Source: Bacteroidales bacterium (GTDB lineage Bacteria; Bacteroidota; Bacteroidia; Bacteroidales; UBA12077). From it: a stretch of 50,827 nucleotides of DNA. Both the position numbers and the translations under genes were made by a program. This document shows positions 40,321-50,200 of this stretch, in pieces. The notes under the pieces were generated by a model, which worked only from the letters and a program-made list of their open reading frames with translations, did no database searches and was not told the origin of the DNA. Numbering within the stretch: position 1 is the first letter of the stretch; each line of letters starts with the position of its first letter. Location of the stretch: positions 1 to 50,827 of the forward strand of contig DAOWGM010000061.1 of assembly GCA_030637515.1 (NCBI GenBank), given 5' to 3'.

Positions 40321-42216
40321 ATGAAAAATTACTTCTTCCACATTAAACTATTTACATACCGATTTCTTCTCCTTCTTCTATTTTTTAGTATTTCACGAAT
40401 CCTTTTCTTTCTATTTAATATGAATTATTTTGATTCAGTTGGTTTTGGTGAGTTTATTAAGATTTTATTTTTTGGAATTCGGTTCGATTTATCTGCATTA
40501 TATTATTTTAATCTGCTCTTTATTTTATTTAGTTTAATTCCTGGGAATCTTAAGAATAATATAAGCTATCAGAGTTTCTTATTTTTTATTTTCATAGTGA
40601 TCAACTCAATATTACTGGCTACAAACATTATTGATTCGAAGTTTTTTGATTTTGAACATAAAAGACTTACTGCTGATATTTTTTCATCTGTGTGGTTAGG
40701 TGAAGATTTTCGCACATTATTACCTGATTTTATAAGAGATTTCTGGTATCTAATTTTGATTTGGTCAGTAATGTGTTTTGGGATGTATAAACTTTATTCC
40801 AAAAAAAATTTAACGCATATTAAAAAAGATTTTCTGAGTTTTAAGAACTTTATATCTCAATCAGTAGTTTTTATTCTGTTAATGGGTGTTGGATTAATAT
40901 TCGGACGTGGTGGATTTCAGTTAAAACCACTTAGAGTTATTCATGCATCTGAATATACTTCAGCTAAAAATATTCCTTTGATTTTAAACACACCGTTTAC
41001 AATCATGAAAACCTTTGGTCGTAAATCGGTTACTCCAGTCAGATATTTCAATGAAGAAAAACTTGACTCATTGTATTCCCCAGTTAAAGAATACGAGCCA
41101 ACATCGCAAAACAAAACAAATATTGTTATCCTTATTTTAGAGAGTTTCTCGGCAGAATATACAGGATTTTTAAATAATGGTTCAGGATATACTCCATTTT
41201 TGGATTCTTTATCGGAACACAGTTTAGTTTATACTAAAGCTTTTGCCAACGGAAAACGTTCAATTGAAGCAATGCCATCCATTATTGCTGGTTTACCTGC
41301 TCTTACCGATGAAACTTATATTACGTCACAATATTCTTCAAACAATATTAATTCAATAGCCAGTATACTTTCAGAAAAGGGATATTATACGGCGTTTTTT
41401 CATGGTGGTAAAAACGGAACCATGGGCTTTGATCAGTTCGCAAATGTAGCAGGAATTAAACATTATTATGGAATGAATGAATATCCGAACGAATCGGATA
41501 AGGATGGTAATTGGGGAATTTTTGATGAAGAATACTTACAATATTTCAGCCGTAAAATGTCAGAAATTACTGAACCATTTTTCACATCTGTATTTACGCT
41601 GACTTCGCATCATCCTTACGAAATACCTGAAAAATATAATGGGAAATTTCCTGAAGGAACATTAAATATTCATGAAAGTATTGGTTACACAGATTATTCT
41701 GTGAGGAAGTTCTTCGAATCAGCAAAGAAGACCGATTGGTATAATAATACACTTTTCATTATCACAGCTGATCATACTGCTCAAGCAGAAAACAGTTATT
41801 ATAAAAACAAAGTTGGGAATTATGCAGTCCCTATTCTCTTCTATAATCCATTGGATACTATTATTATTGGAAAATCAAATACAGTTGCCCAACAAACAGA
41901 TATTCTCCCAACAATATTAGATTATTTAGGTTATGATGAACCTTTTATTTCATTTGGAAATAGTTTGTTAAACGACTCAACTGATCATTTTGCGGTTAAT
42001 TATATCAATGGAATTTATCAACTTATAAAAGATGATTATGTAATACATTTTGATGGTTCAAAAACAATCGCAATTTATAATTTCAGATCAGACAGTTTGC
42101 TTCAAAACAATATAATTGATCAAAACTCTGAATATCAGAATTCAGAGTTATTTTTAAAAGCCATACTACAATCATATCAGGAAAGATTAGTTGACAACAA
42201 ATTATCAACCAAATAA
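40321..42216 (+). CDS. LTA synthase-like membrane sulfatase/phosphotransferase (paralogue 2)
   Basis: A 631-aa protein with about five N-terminal membrane helices (to residue 210), followed by the extracytoplasmic alkaline-phosphatase-like domain beginning NIVILILESFSAEYTGF. Metal and active-site motifs include LESFS, the nucleophile position Ser314 in ANGKRSIEAMPSI, SHHPYEIP and TADHTAQ. As in paralogue 1 (22151-23980) Ser replaces the Thr of LtaS. A C/S-x-P-x-R sulfatase signature is absent, so formylglycine sulfatase chemistry is not expected. It probably transfers a phosphoryl-linked head group in the periplasm. A palindromic operator candidate covers its promoter; a terminator follows. 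Confidence 0.88.
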   Translation: MKNYFFHIKLFTYRFLLLLLFFSISRILFFLFNMNYFDSVGFGEFIKILFFGIRFDLSALYYFNLLFILFSLIPGNLKNNISYQSFLFFIFIVINSILLATNIIDSKFFDFEHKRLTADIFSSVWLGEDFRTLLPDFIRDFWYLILIWSVMCFGMYKLYSKKNLTHIKKDFLSFKNFISQSVVFILLMGVGLIFGRGGFQLKPLRVIHASEYTSAKNIPLILNTPFTIMKTFGRKSVTPVRYFNEEKLDSLYSPVKEYEPTSQNKTNIVILILESFSAEYTGFLNNGSGYTPFLDSLSEHSLVYTKAFANGKRSIEAMPSIIAGLPALTDETYITSQYSSNNINSIASILSEKGYYTAFFHGGKNGTMGFDQFANVAGIKHYYGMNEYPNESDKDGNWGIFDEEYLQYFSRKMSEITEPFFTSVFTLTSHHPYEIPEKYNGKFPEGTLNIHESIGYTDYSVRKFFESAKKTDWYNNTLFIITADHTAQAENSYYKNKVGNYAVPILFYNPLDTIIIGKSNTVAQQTDILPTILDYLGYDEPFISFGNSLLNDSTDHFAVNYINGIYQLIKDDYVIHFDGSKTIAIYNFRSDSLLQNNIIDQNSEYQNSELFLKAILQSYQERLVDNKLSTK

Positions 42217-42219
42217 AAA

Positions 42220-42241
42220 AATCAGGCATTATGGCCTGATT
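42220..42241. terminator. Intrinsic terminator between the LTA synthase-like and dodecin genes
   Basis: AATCAGGC (42220-42227) pairs perfectly with GCCTGATT (42234-42241). Downstream on the plus strand is TCATTTTTT and upstream an A run, so it can serve both convergent genes. Confidence 0.75.
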
Positions 42242-42274
42242 CATTTTTTAAGTAATAAAACTCCTTAGGTATTG

Positions 42275-42481
42275 TCATTCGAATTTGAAAGAGACTTTAA
42301 CTTTTGCCCTATAAGCTTCAACCTTGCCATCTTTGATGTGCATATCAAGTAGAGAAACTTCGGCAATCCGGAGGTCTCTTAGAGTTTCTGCAGCTTTTGC
42401 TACAGCATTTACAGCAGCTTTTTCCCATGATTCGGTACTGGTTCCTACCAGTTCAATAATTTTGTAAACAGTGTCAGACAT
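42275..42481 (-). CDS. Dodecin (flavin-storage protein)
   Basis: A 68-aa dodecin: VYKIIELVGTSTESWEKAAVNAVAKAAETLRDLR, then a strand (AEVSLLDMHIKDGKVEAYRAKVKVSFKFE). Dodecins form twelve-subunit shells storing FMN/riboflavin, usually via the conserved Trp (here W19). The start is fixed by a strong Shine-Dalgarno, AGGAGG at 42487-42492, five bases before ATG; nearly no other gene in this window has one. An upstream TTGACA (42556-42561, complement) and TATAAC (42535-42540) at 15-base spacing resemble a sigma-70 promoter unlike the phylum's own. This suggests possible acquisition from another phylum, though it is only one gene. Confidence 0.93.
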   Translation of the reverse strand: MSDTVYKIIELVGTSTESWEKAAVNAVAKAAETLRDLRIAEVSLLDMHIKDGKVEAYRAKVKVSFKFE

Positions 42482-42486
42482 AATTT

Positions 42487-42492
42487 CCTCCT
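42487..42492 (-). promoter_or_regulatory. Consensus Shine-Dalgarno site before dodecin
   Basis: AGGAGG on the minus strand, five bases upstream of ATG 42481. It is notable because Bacteroidota starts rarely carry one. Confidence 0.8.
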
Positions 42493-42605
42493 ATTTTTAA
42501 ATTTAACTATGAAAATTAATATGGAATATATAAAGTTATAACATTAAGATACTAATGTCAATTGTTAAAGTATTTCATTTAATAAGCAGAATTATTTGCT
42601 ATTTT

Positions 42606-42613
42606 TATATTTG
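42606..42613 (+). promoter_or_regulatory. -7 promoter element of the VOC-peptidase operon
   Basis: TATATTTG matches TAnnTTTG. It lies 18 bases before the ATG at 42632 and excludes the upstream frame start at 42596. Confidence 0.5.
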
Positions 42614-42631
42614 CAAAAATTACAAACTAAG

Positions 42632-43000
42632 ATGGACTATAAAAGAAAAGAACACGAATTACCACTTGCCACAGAAGAATGGGGATGGCAATATCATCAT
42701 ATGGGAATCCCAGTAAAATATCCCATTTCAGGAGAACGATATATTCCACACTTAAAATTCTATGTTAAAGGATTTGATACAAGCCCATTTGGGATAGAAT
42801 TAATGCGTTTTGAAGACGATTGTACATTAGATGAATTAATTAAAACAAAGCCTCATATTGCTTTTGTGGTTCCCGATTTAATGGAAGCAATTAAAGGATT
42901 TGAATTAATTGGAGAACCCAATTACCCTATGGATGGCGTTAAAGTTGCGATGATTAAGCATAACGGAGTTCCTGTTGAATTAATGGAATTTGATAATTAA
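42632..43000 (+). CDS. VOC-superfamily protein (glyoxalase-like)
   Basis: A 122-aa protein of the vicinal oxygen chelate fold. It has WGWQYHHMGIPVKYPI at the start, then paired beta-alpha modules ending HIAFVVPDLMEAIKGFELIGEP and MIKHNGVPVELMEFDN, with a C-terminal glutamate in the usual metal-ligand place. No specific reaction can be assigned. The start is ATG 42632, because the -7 box at 42606 lies downstream of the alternative start. It is followed after 4 bases by the MtfA-SEC-C gene, so the two are an operon. Confidence 0.8.
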   Translation: MDYKRKEHELPLATEEWGWQYHHMGIPVKYPISGERYIPHLKFYVKGFDTSPFGIELMRFEDDCTLDELIKTKPHIAFVVPDLMEAIKGFELIGEPNYPMDGVKVAMIKHNGVPVELMEFDN

Positions 43001-43004
43001 AGAT

Positions 43005-43889
43005 ATGGAAAAAATATATGCACTATTATTATTTGCCGGATTTTTGATATTAATCATAAATCTATTTAAAAGAATAAATAGTAAGAATAAATGGAAAAAA
43101 CCTATAAAACCATTTCCCGCAAGTTGGAAAAAAACACTTTACGAAAATGTAATATTTTATACTAACCTTGAAGCTGAAGAAAAAAAGAGATTTGAAAATA
43201 AGGTTCAGGAGTTTTTAATCAATATTAATATTTCGGGAGTAGAAACTGAAGTTAATGAATATGATCGTGTATTAGTTGCTGCCAGTGCAGTTATTCCCAT
43301 TTTCGCGTTTCCTGATTGGCAATATTTTAATTTAAAGGAAGTCCTATTGTATCCTGGCTTATTTAATGAACAATTTGGTACTGATGGTGAAAAACGTTCT
43401 ATTGCCGGAATGGTTGGTACTGGATACATGGAAGGCAAAATGATTCTTTCGAAACAAGCCTTGCATCATGGTTTCAGAAACGAATCCGATAAAAAGAATA
43501 CAGCAATACACGAATTCGTCCATTTAATTGATAAAGCAGACGGTAATATTGATGGAATACCTTCGCTCCTTTTAGAAAAACAATATACTATTCCCTGGAT
43601 TGATTTAATTCAAAAGAAAATTGAGAAAATTTACGAAGGAGAATCAGATATTAATCCTTACGGTGCAACCAATAAAACAGAATTCTTTGCTGTTATAAGT
43701 GAATATTTTTTCGAAAGGCCTAAACTTTTAAAGCAAAAACATCCTGAGCTTTATATGCTATTAGAAAGAATCTTTGACCAGAAAATGGCTAAAAAACTAA
43801 AAAAGACTTCATCATCTGAAATTAACAGAAACGATTCTTGTCCTTGTGGTAGTGGTAAGAAGTATAAAAAGTGCTGTGGTAAAATATAA
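43005..43889 (+). CDS. MtfA-type zinc metallopeptidase fused to a SEC-C zinc-binding motif
   Basis: A 294-aa protein. An N-terminal membrane helix (about residues 5-22) is followed by an MtfA (DgsA anti-repressor)-like domain with HExxH zinc motif as IHEFVHLID (His169, Glu170, His173) and the flanking VLVAASAVIPIFAFPDW and PYGATNKTEFFAVISEYFFERP segments. Residues about 275-294 form a SEC-C motif (CPCGSGKKYKKCC). MtfA is a peptidase that binds and inactivates the Mlc repressor in E. coli; Mlc homologues are not seen here, so the target is unknown. The SEC-C end is not usual for MtfA. ATG 43005 sits 4 bases after the VOC stop. Confidence 0.9.
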   Translation: MEKIYALLLFAGFLILIINLFKRINSKNKWKKPIKPFPASWKKTLYENVIFYTNLEAEEKKRFENKVQEFLININISGVETEVNEYDRVLVAASAVIPIFAFPDWQYFNLKEVLLYPGLFNEQFGTDGEKRSIAGMVGTGYMEGKMILSKQALHHGFRNESDKKNTAIHEFVHLIDKADGNIDGIPSLLLEKQYTIPWIDLIQKKIEKIYEGESDINPYGATNKTEFFAVISEYFFERPKLLKQKHPELYMLLERIFDQKMAKKLKKTSSSEINRNDSCPCGSGKKYKKCCGKI

Positions 43890-44022
43890 AAGTTACAAGT
43901 TTCATGTTAAAGGTTTCAAGTTTAACTCCTTTCAGTCGTTGAACTCGCTATGCTCGTTTCTAATACTAATTTATGGTATTGAAAACCTGATAATGAAATA
44001 TTTAAATTAACAATCATTTAAA
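43890..44022. repeat. Degenerate AAGTTTCA repeats in a short intergenic gap
   Basis: The gap has copies of AAGTTACAAGTTTCA and AAGGTTTCAAGTTT with few changes, then AT-rich sequence before the GNAT gene. Similar repeats are scattered in Bacteroidota genomes (recollection). No gene is visible. Confidence 0.4.
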
Positions 44023-44793
44023 ATGCATAATTTTAAAATAATAGATGCAACTCCGGAAAACGTTCATGAATTTGGAATGTGCGGTTATAAAAACCCTAAA
44101 ATTGAAGGTTTCCAGCGCAAAATAAAATGGACCATAAAAAGGATGAAAGAAGGAATGATATATAAAGTCCTTGTTTCAGAAGAAAAAGGCACCGTTGGTG
44201 CAATCGAATATATTCCGGGAGAATACGCATGGCGACCTGTGAATGCAAAGAACTATATGTTTATTCATTGCTTATTTATTCTTCCTAAAAATATTAAAGG
44301 AAAAGGATTTGGTCAGATGCTTCTTGATTCGTGTATTGAAGATGCTAAAATAAAAAATATGAATGGTGTTGCTATTGTAACACGAAAAGGAACATGGATG
44401 GCAAGTAACACTTTGTTCTTGAAAAATGGTTTTGAAATTATTGATTCTGCTAAATCTGATTTTCAATTGCTCTGTAAGTCTTTTAAAAATTCAGATAAAA
44501 AGCCATCATTTAGTGCAAGTCTAACAAGCGATACAGAATACAATCAAGGATTAGTAATTATCTCATCAGATCAATGCCCATATACAACAAAAGCAATTAA
44601 CGAGATTTCGGAAACAGCAATAAAAGAATATAAAATCAAACCAAATATTATCGAACTGAAAAATTATAAGGATGCACAAAACAGCCCATGTGCATTTGGA
44701 ACCTTTTGTATTTTGTATAATGGAAAAATTGTCGCAGAAAATCCAATAAGCAATACTCGATTTAAAAATATAATGAACAAAATAGCTAATTAA
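44023..44793 (+). CDS. GNAT acetyltransferase with C-terminal YoaP-like domain
   Basis: A 256-aa two-domain protein. The N-terminal GNAT domain (about residues 1-155) has AIEYIPGEYAWRPV, the LFILPKNIKGKGFGQMLLDSCIEDAK segment with an acetyl-CoA loop KGKGFG, and ARIAVTRKGTW-like VAIVTRKGTWMASNTLFLKNGF. The C-terminal part (about 175-256, VIISSDQCPYTTKAINEISETA, ending CAFGTFCILYNGKIVAENPISNTRFKNI) matches the YoaP-like domain that follows GNAT in this family; it contains a CPYT motif like thioredoxin-like folds. The acetyl acceptor is unknown. A terminator follows. Confidence 0.87.
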   Translation: MHNFKIIDATPENVHEFGMCGYKNPKIEGFQRKIKWTIKRMKEGMIYKVLVSEEKGTVGAIEYIPGEYAWRPVNAKNYMFIHCLFILPKNIKGKGFGQMLLDSCIEDAKIKNMNGVAIVTRKGTWMASNTLFLKNGFEIIDSAKSDFQLLCKSFKNSDKKPSFSASLTSDTEYNQGLVIISSDQCPYTTKAINEISETAIKEYKIKPNIIELKNYKDAQNSPCAFGTFCILYNGKIVAENPISNTRFKNIMNKIAN

Positions 44794-44860
44794 AAAACTG
44801 GTATTAATAGGAACTGTTACGTTTTTAACAAATCTTAATAATCATTATATCAATTAAATT

Positions 44861-44894
44861 AAAAAGCCGTCATTTATTTCTTTGACGGCTTTTT
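44861..44894. terminator. Bidirectional intrinsic terminator
   Basis: AAAAAGCCGTCA (44861-44872) pairs perfectly with TGACGGCTTTTT (44883-44894) with a 10-base loop. It lies between the convergent GNAT gene and the small membrane protein. Confidence 0.85.
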
Positions 44895-44900
44895 TTATAC

Positions 44901-45263
44901 TTAAACTATCCAATTTTTGCTTTTAAACAATACAGAAGTAATTAATTCAATTAATAAGCCATAAATCATTCCCATAATCACTGTTGCCATAAACATCCAT
45001 AAAGGATCTCCTTCAGGAGCCATAAATCCACTAAAAGCTAATGGTAGCGAAAATATTAATCCCATTAATAAGCCATGATAAGTCCAATGAAATTTTAAAC
45101 TGCTTATTCCAATTGCAAAACCAATTAATGCACGACTAAAAATTATTTGTAGTTTTACTGGAGGAGGTATTTCAGATCCACTACTTATAGCAAATGCTAA
45201 ACATACAAAACCGAACAATAAACCTGCTAAAGTTGCTATAATAATGCGTTTCGTTTTTTTCAT
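44901..45263 (-). CDS. Small integral membrane protein, unknown function
   Basis: A 120-aa protein with four predicted membrane helices: IIIATLAGLLFGFVCLAFAI, IIFSRALIGFAIGIS, HGLLMGLIFSLPLAFSGFM and MFMATVIMGMIYGLLIELITSVLF. I do not recognise a named family. It is followed by a shared terminator and stands alone, 92 bases from the LytTR response regulator, on the same strand. No ligand or partner can be inferred. Confidence 0.6.
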   Translation of the reverse strand: MKKTKRIIIATLAGLLFGFVCLAFAISSGSEIPPPVKLQIIFSRALIGFAIGISSLKFHWTYHGLLMGLIFSLPLAFSGFMAPEGDPLWMFMATVIMGMIYGLLIELITSVLFKSKNWIV

Positions 45264-45355
45264 AATTGTCTAATTTTAAGTAAATGTTAGTCAAATTATG
45301 AAAAAAATAATTCAGTTTCAAGTATTAGATCGCAAAGTTACTTTCTAATTACTAA

Positions 45356-46120
45356 TCACTGATTCAACCAAACTTTAAAATCTTTAACGCGTTCAGTACT
45401 TACAATGGTTTCTTTCTCGAAGGGGGGAATTAATTCAAGTTTTATTCTGCGGCTAAACCAGGTATTCATTTTTTTAATACTGTCTAAATGAACTATAACC
45501 TGACGGTTTATTCTAAAAAACTCATCAGGATTAAGAACTGTTGTTAAGTGTTCAAGTGTTATATCTATTAAATATCTCTCGCCTTTTTTTTCAACCAAGA
45601 AAGCATATTTCCCTTCAGCAAAAAAGTATGCAACGTTTTCAACCAACACTGTTTTAATAGTATCGCCCTCAACAACCAGAAACCGTTTTTGATATTTTTT
45701 TTCCTGTAAATCGCCAATCATTTCCTTTAAAGCAGAGTAATCGACAGCAGTTTCCTTTTGATGTAATTCTCTAAACTTTTCGTAGCTTGCTGCTAATTCA
45801 AATTTATTAATTGGTTTCAGAAGATAATCAATACTGTTTACTTTAAATGCCTGAATAGCATATTGATCATATGCTGTGGTAAATATTATAGGAATTTTTA
45901 TTTCTACTTCATCGAAAATACGAAAACATAATCCATCAGATAAATGAATATCAAGAAAAATAAGATCAGGCTTATTTTCCTTTAACCAACTTACAGCATT
46001 TTTAACCGATTCAATTTTAGCAACAACAGTAATGTTTGAATCAAGAGCTAAAAGTTGCCTTTCAAGCTTTTCTGCTGCGTGACTTTCGTCTTCTATTATG
46101 ACAACGTTCATATTCTTCAA
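45356..46120 (-). CDS. LytTR-family response regulator
   Basis: A 254-aa regulator. The N-terminal receiver has VIIEDESHAAEKLERQL, phospho-acceptor Asp57 in DLIFLDIHLSDGL, a Thr/Ala in FTTAYDQYA and the Lys in LLKPINKFEL. Residues about 145-254 form a LytTR DNA-binding domain (RFLVVEGDTIKTVLVENVAYFFAEGKYAFL). The start overlaps the end of the sensor kinase by 59 bases (50 if Met4 at 46111 is used), tight coupling. Target genes are not evident in the window. Confidence 0.93.
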   Translation of the reverse strand: MKNMNVVIIEDESHAAEKLERQLLALDSNITVVAKIESVKNAVSWLKENKPDLIFLDIHLSDGLCFRIFDEVEIKIPIIFTTAYDQYAIQAFKVNSIDYLLKPINKFELAASYEKFRELHQKETAVDYSALKEMIGDLQEKKYQKRFLVVEGDTIKTVLVENVAYFFAEGKYAFLVEKKGERYLIDITLEHLTTVLNPDEFFRINRQVIVHLDSIKKMNTWFSRRIKLELIPPFEKETIVSTERVKDFKVWLNQ

Positions 46121-47183
46121 TATTTTCGTTTTCTTCTTTTTTCTCAGGTTTCAGTAACGGAACACTTACTACAAACTCATTATCAGCTTGATTAACATCA
46201 GGCATTATACCTGCTAAATGAAAGTATCGTTGCCGCAAATTTGATAAACCAACACCGTTTGAATTAACATCATCTTCTCGTAACTGAATATTATTTTTTA
46301 CAAATACTTTAAATTGATCGATATAAACATTTACAATTAAGGGATTTTCATTTGATACAATATTATGCTTAATTGCATTTTCTACTAACATTTGTAATGA
46401 AAATGGAACAATGAAATATTCTTTTAGTTTTTCGTCAATATCTATTTCAAAATTTAGACCTTCATTAAACCTTATTTTCTGTAAATACATATATGATTTT
46501 AAAAAATCAAGTTCTTCATTTAGGGTTACAACATTTCTATCCTGGATATTAAGAACATATCTGTATACAGATGCAAACTTATTAATAAACTCTTCGGCTT
46601 TATCGGGATCAGTATGTACTAAAGATGATAAAACATTTAAACTATTGAATAAAAAATGTGGATTAGCCTGATTACGCAGTGCTTCTAATTGTGATTCTAC
46701 TTTCTCCTTTTTTAACTTTTCCGATAAAACTAAACTATCTCTCCATTCATAAAAAAAGTAAACTCCTTCTTTAGCACTTATTAATATTGCCCACATTACA
46801 GCACCTACTGATAATTCTTCAAATAAATGTGATGCGTAAGTAAGATTATTGGGAAACATTTTACAATGCATTCCATAAGTAAATTTACTTAAAATAAACA
46901 TCCCCAATAAAACCGTAGATAATGTTAAAAACAATTCGGCTAATAATCTACTGATCGTATTTTTTTTCCACGGTAAAACTTTTTGAAGCCATTCTATTTC
47001 TATAAATACTATAACTGCTAATACAATTGTTACTGAAACTGAAATTAAAAGCCAAACAATGAAATCGTTAATTGTACTTGTTGATGCATAATTTTCACTT
47101 ACAAATGCCCTGAGATGGAAATATAATGGAGGTAAAGATCCACCGATTGCCAACCATTTAAACGTTTTCCATGTTAGCTTCAT
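46062..47183 (-). CDS. LytS-type sensor histidine kinase (His_kinase family)
   Basis: A 373-aa membrane kinase of the LytS/YehU type. Four predicted membrane helices (about residues 10-140) are followed by a coiled linker and the phospho-acceptor His176 in NQANPHFLFNSLNVLSSLV. The ATPase domain contains LQMLVENAIKHN and GVGLSNLRQRYFHLAG. There is no PAS or GAF domain, so sensing is probably by the membrane part. The C-terminal 20 residues (ENIEEYERCHNRRRKSRSRKA) are encoded by the same bases as the start of the response regulator. Together they form a complete two-component system. Confidence 0.92.
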   Translation of the reverse strand: MKLTWKTFKWLAIGGSLPPLYFHLRAFVSENYASTSTINDFIVWLLISVSVTIVLAVIVFIEIEWLQKVLPWKKNTISRLLAELFLTLSTVLLGMFILSKFTYGMHCKMFPNNLTYASHLFEELSVGAVMWAILISAKEGVYFFYEWRDSLVLSEKLKKEKVESQLEALRNQANPHFLFNSLNVLSSLVHTDPDKAEEFINKFASVYRYVLNIQDRNVVTLNEELDFLKSYMYLQKIRFNEGLNFEIDIDEKLKEYFIVPFSLQMLVENAIKHNIVSNENPLIVNVYIDQFKVFVKNNIQLREDDVNSNGVGLSNLRQRYFHLAGIMPDVNQADNEFVVSVPLLKPEKKEENENIEEYERCHNRRRKSRSRKA

Positions 47184-47242
47184 AACTACTAAACTTAATT
47201 TCTATCAAATTAACAAAAAATAATTGTTTTATAATCTTTCAA

Positions 47243-50200
47243 TTAACTAATAGTAACTTTCTTGTCTCCGTTTGAAAATAATAGATATAAAACGGGAACT
47301 AATATCAGGGTTAATAAAGTTGAAAATATTAATCCCCCAATAATAGCCCAACCCATTGGAGCCCACATTTTACCACCTAATACTGTTAAAGGTAATAATC
47401 CGGCCACAGTTGTTATTGTAGTTAACATAATTGGATTAAATCTTGTTCTTGAAGCTTCAATCACTGCTTGTAGTGTATTTAAACCTTCGCGTTTTAATTG
47501 ATTAGCATAATCGACCAGAATAATACTACTATTGATTACAATTCCCATTAAACTTGTTAAACCTACAAATGCCATGAATGAGAATGAATATCCAAGTATC
47601 ATTAAAGTTAAAAATGCACCGGTAATTGATAAAGGAATAGCCGTAAAAATAATTAATGGTTGCTTGAAAGATTTAAATTGTAAAACCAGTACAGCAAATA
47701 TTCCTAATAAAGCAATTAATAATGATTGTCCAAGTCCACCAAAACTATCACTTCTACTTTCCTGCTCACCACCAATCATATATGTTGTTCCCTTTGGAAA
47801 ATCGTACTGTTCTAATTGCGCAACAACTTGTTTTGTTGCTTTATCAATAGATTGTATGTTTTCATCAACATCGGCCATTATAGAAACATAACGTTCTAAA
47901 TCATAATGATCAATACGCTTTATGTTTTTATCAAATTCAATATCAACAACCTGTGAAAGTTTTATTTGAGCTCCTGCAAAATTTGAAACATAAGTTTTAT
48001 AAATCCAATTTAAATCTTTTATATCTTGCTCCGGTGCCTTAACAACAATATCATATTTTTCACCAAATTTATCCTGGAAGTTTCCAACATCTAATCCATT
48101 AACAACAGTACGAACAGCTACATCTATATCGGCAATGCTCACACCCAATTTCCCGGCTTTTTCACGATTTATATTTATTTTTAAATCGGTTTTATCTACA
48201 GAGTAAGGATTATTGATATTAATAATACCCGGAACTTCCATAAACATTTCTTCTACATCAGATGATACAGATTTTAAATCGTCTAAATTATCGGAAAATA
48301 ATCTAATTTGAACGGGAGCATCAACAGGAGGCCCCTGAACAAACTCTTTTACTTCAATTTTAGCACCGGGATAATTATCAAACTCTGATCTTAAATCAGC
48401 AATTATACTATCCATATTTTTTAATACTGAAGACTCAAGAACAACAAAAACCTGACCTACATTAGATGCAGGGTTTGGTACAAGCATGTTGTAATATACT
48501 TGTGGATTTCCTTCGCCAATTGTTGAAGCAACTTTCTGTACCTTAGGATAAGTATTAACGACAGACTCAACATATTTAATAGCTTTTTCGGTATAATTTA
48601 AATTTGACCCTTCTAAACCTTTTACGGTAATCATTAATTGTGTTTTTTCAGCTTTTGGAAAAAAGCTTACTCCTATAAATGGTAAAAGTGATACTGATCC
48701 GAGAAATATTAATAAGCCAATTACTAAAATCAATTTCGGTTTATTTAAAGCTGATTTTAACCATTTTGTATAATAATTATTTACAAATCTTTCAATCAAA
48801 GGATTTTTATTTCTTTCTTTTCTCTTCTTTAAAACTCTACTACCAATAAAAGGTGTTAAACCAAGAGCAACAGCCAGGGCAACAGTTAATGTATAAATTA
48901 CAATTAATATCATACTTCGGATAAAATCACCAACATCATTACTCATCATTAACATTGGAGCAAATGCAAGAATTGTAGTTATAGTAGAACTTACCAACGC
49001 CATACCAATTTCAGAAGCTCCTTTAATAGCAGCATCAATAGGCTTTAACCCTTTATTTATATATCGATAAATATTCTCGACAACAGCAATGCTGGAATCA
49101 ACCAACATTCCTAAAGCAATAATTAATCCGCCAATTGTCATTTGTTGTAAGCCATAACCTGAAATATCAATTAATCCTATTCCAACAAACACCGAAACAG
49201 GTATTGCAATTATGATTATTAGAGATGGCCTTGATCCAAGTGCAAAAAAGATAATTATCCCAACCAATAAAATACCTTGTAAAAAATTAGCAAAAAATCC
49301 GTTCACGCGTTCTTTAACGCCATCCGCTTGTTTTAATACGGTTTCAATTTTAATGTTATCAGACAATTTTTCTTTGTATGAATCGACTTTCTTATCTATC
49401 TCATCTGAAATAGTATAAATATTCATTCCACTTTTTTGCTCAACCGACAACCATACAGCATCTTTACCATTTAGTCTTGCCATCACTTCAGGCTTTTCAT
49501 AATCAAAATCTACTGTAGCAACATCCTTTAATCTAAGTATTCCTTCCGGACCGGCATTTATAACTGTATTGCTAATATCATCAAGGCTTTTATACAAACC
49601 ACTGGTTAAAACATTAAATTTTTTATTCCCTAAATCGATGCTTCCCCCGGGAATACTCATATTTTCGCTTTGCACGATTGAAATAATTCTGCCAATTGTT
49701 AAATTGTAAGCTGCCAAACGTTCCATATCGCAAGTTATACGCACCTCTAAATCCTGCTCAGCGCTTAAATCAACAGCACGCACACCATAAGTTTTTTCAA
49801 TAATCTTTTTTAGATCTTCTGCTTCTCTTTTTACTTCAGCCTGCGTTGCTCCTTCGGATACAAATGCCAGTTGATAAATACAAACATCCAAAACAGAAGG
49901 TTGCAATGCATCTAATCTGATTATGGTTTCCGGCAACTCATCACGTTTTTCATTTATTTTCTGAAGAACTTCCTGATGCCTTTTATCGTAATCTTCGCCA
50001 TACTCAAATTCTACGAAAGAAAAGAAAAGTCCATCCGAAATTTCTGATGTTATTTTTTCAACTCCTTCCATTTCTTTAAACGATTCTTCAAGTGGGTCTG
50101 CTATTAATGTTTCCATATCTTCAGGCGAAGCTCCCGGATTAATAACTAAAACAGAAGTAACATTATAATCCATATATGGATCTTCAGATTTTGGCATTGT

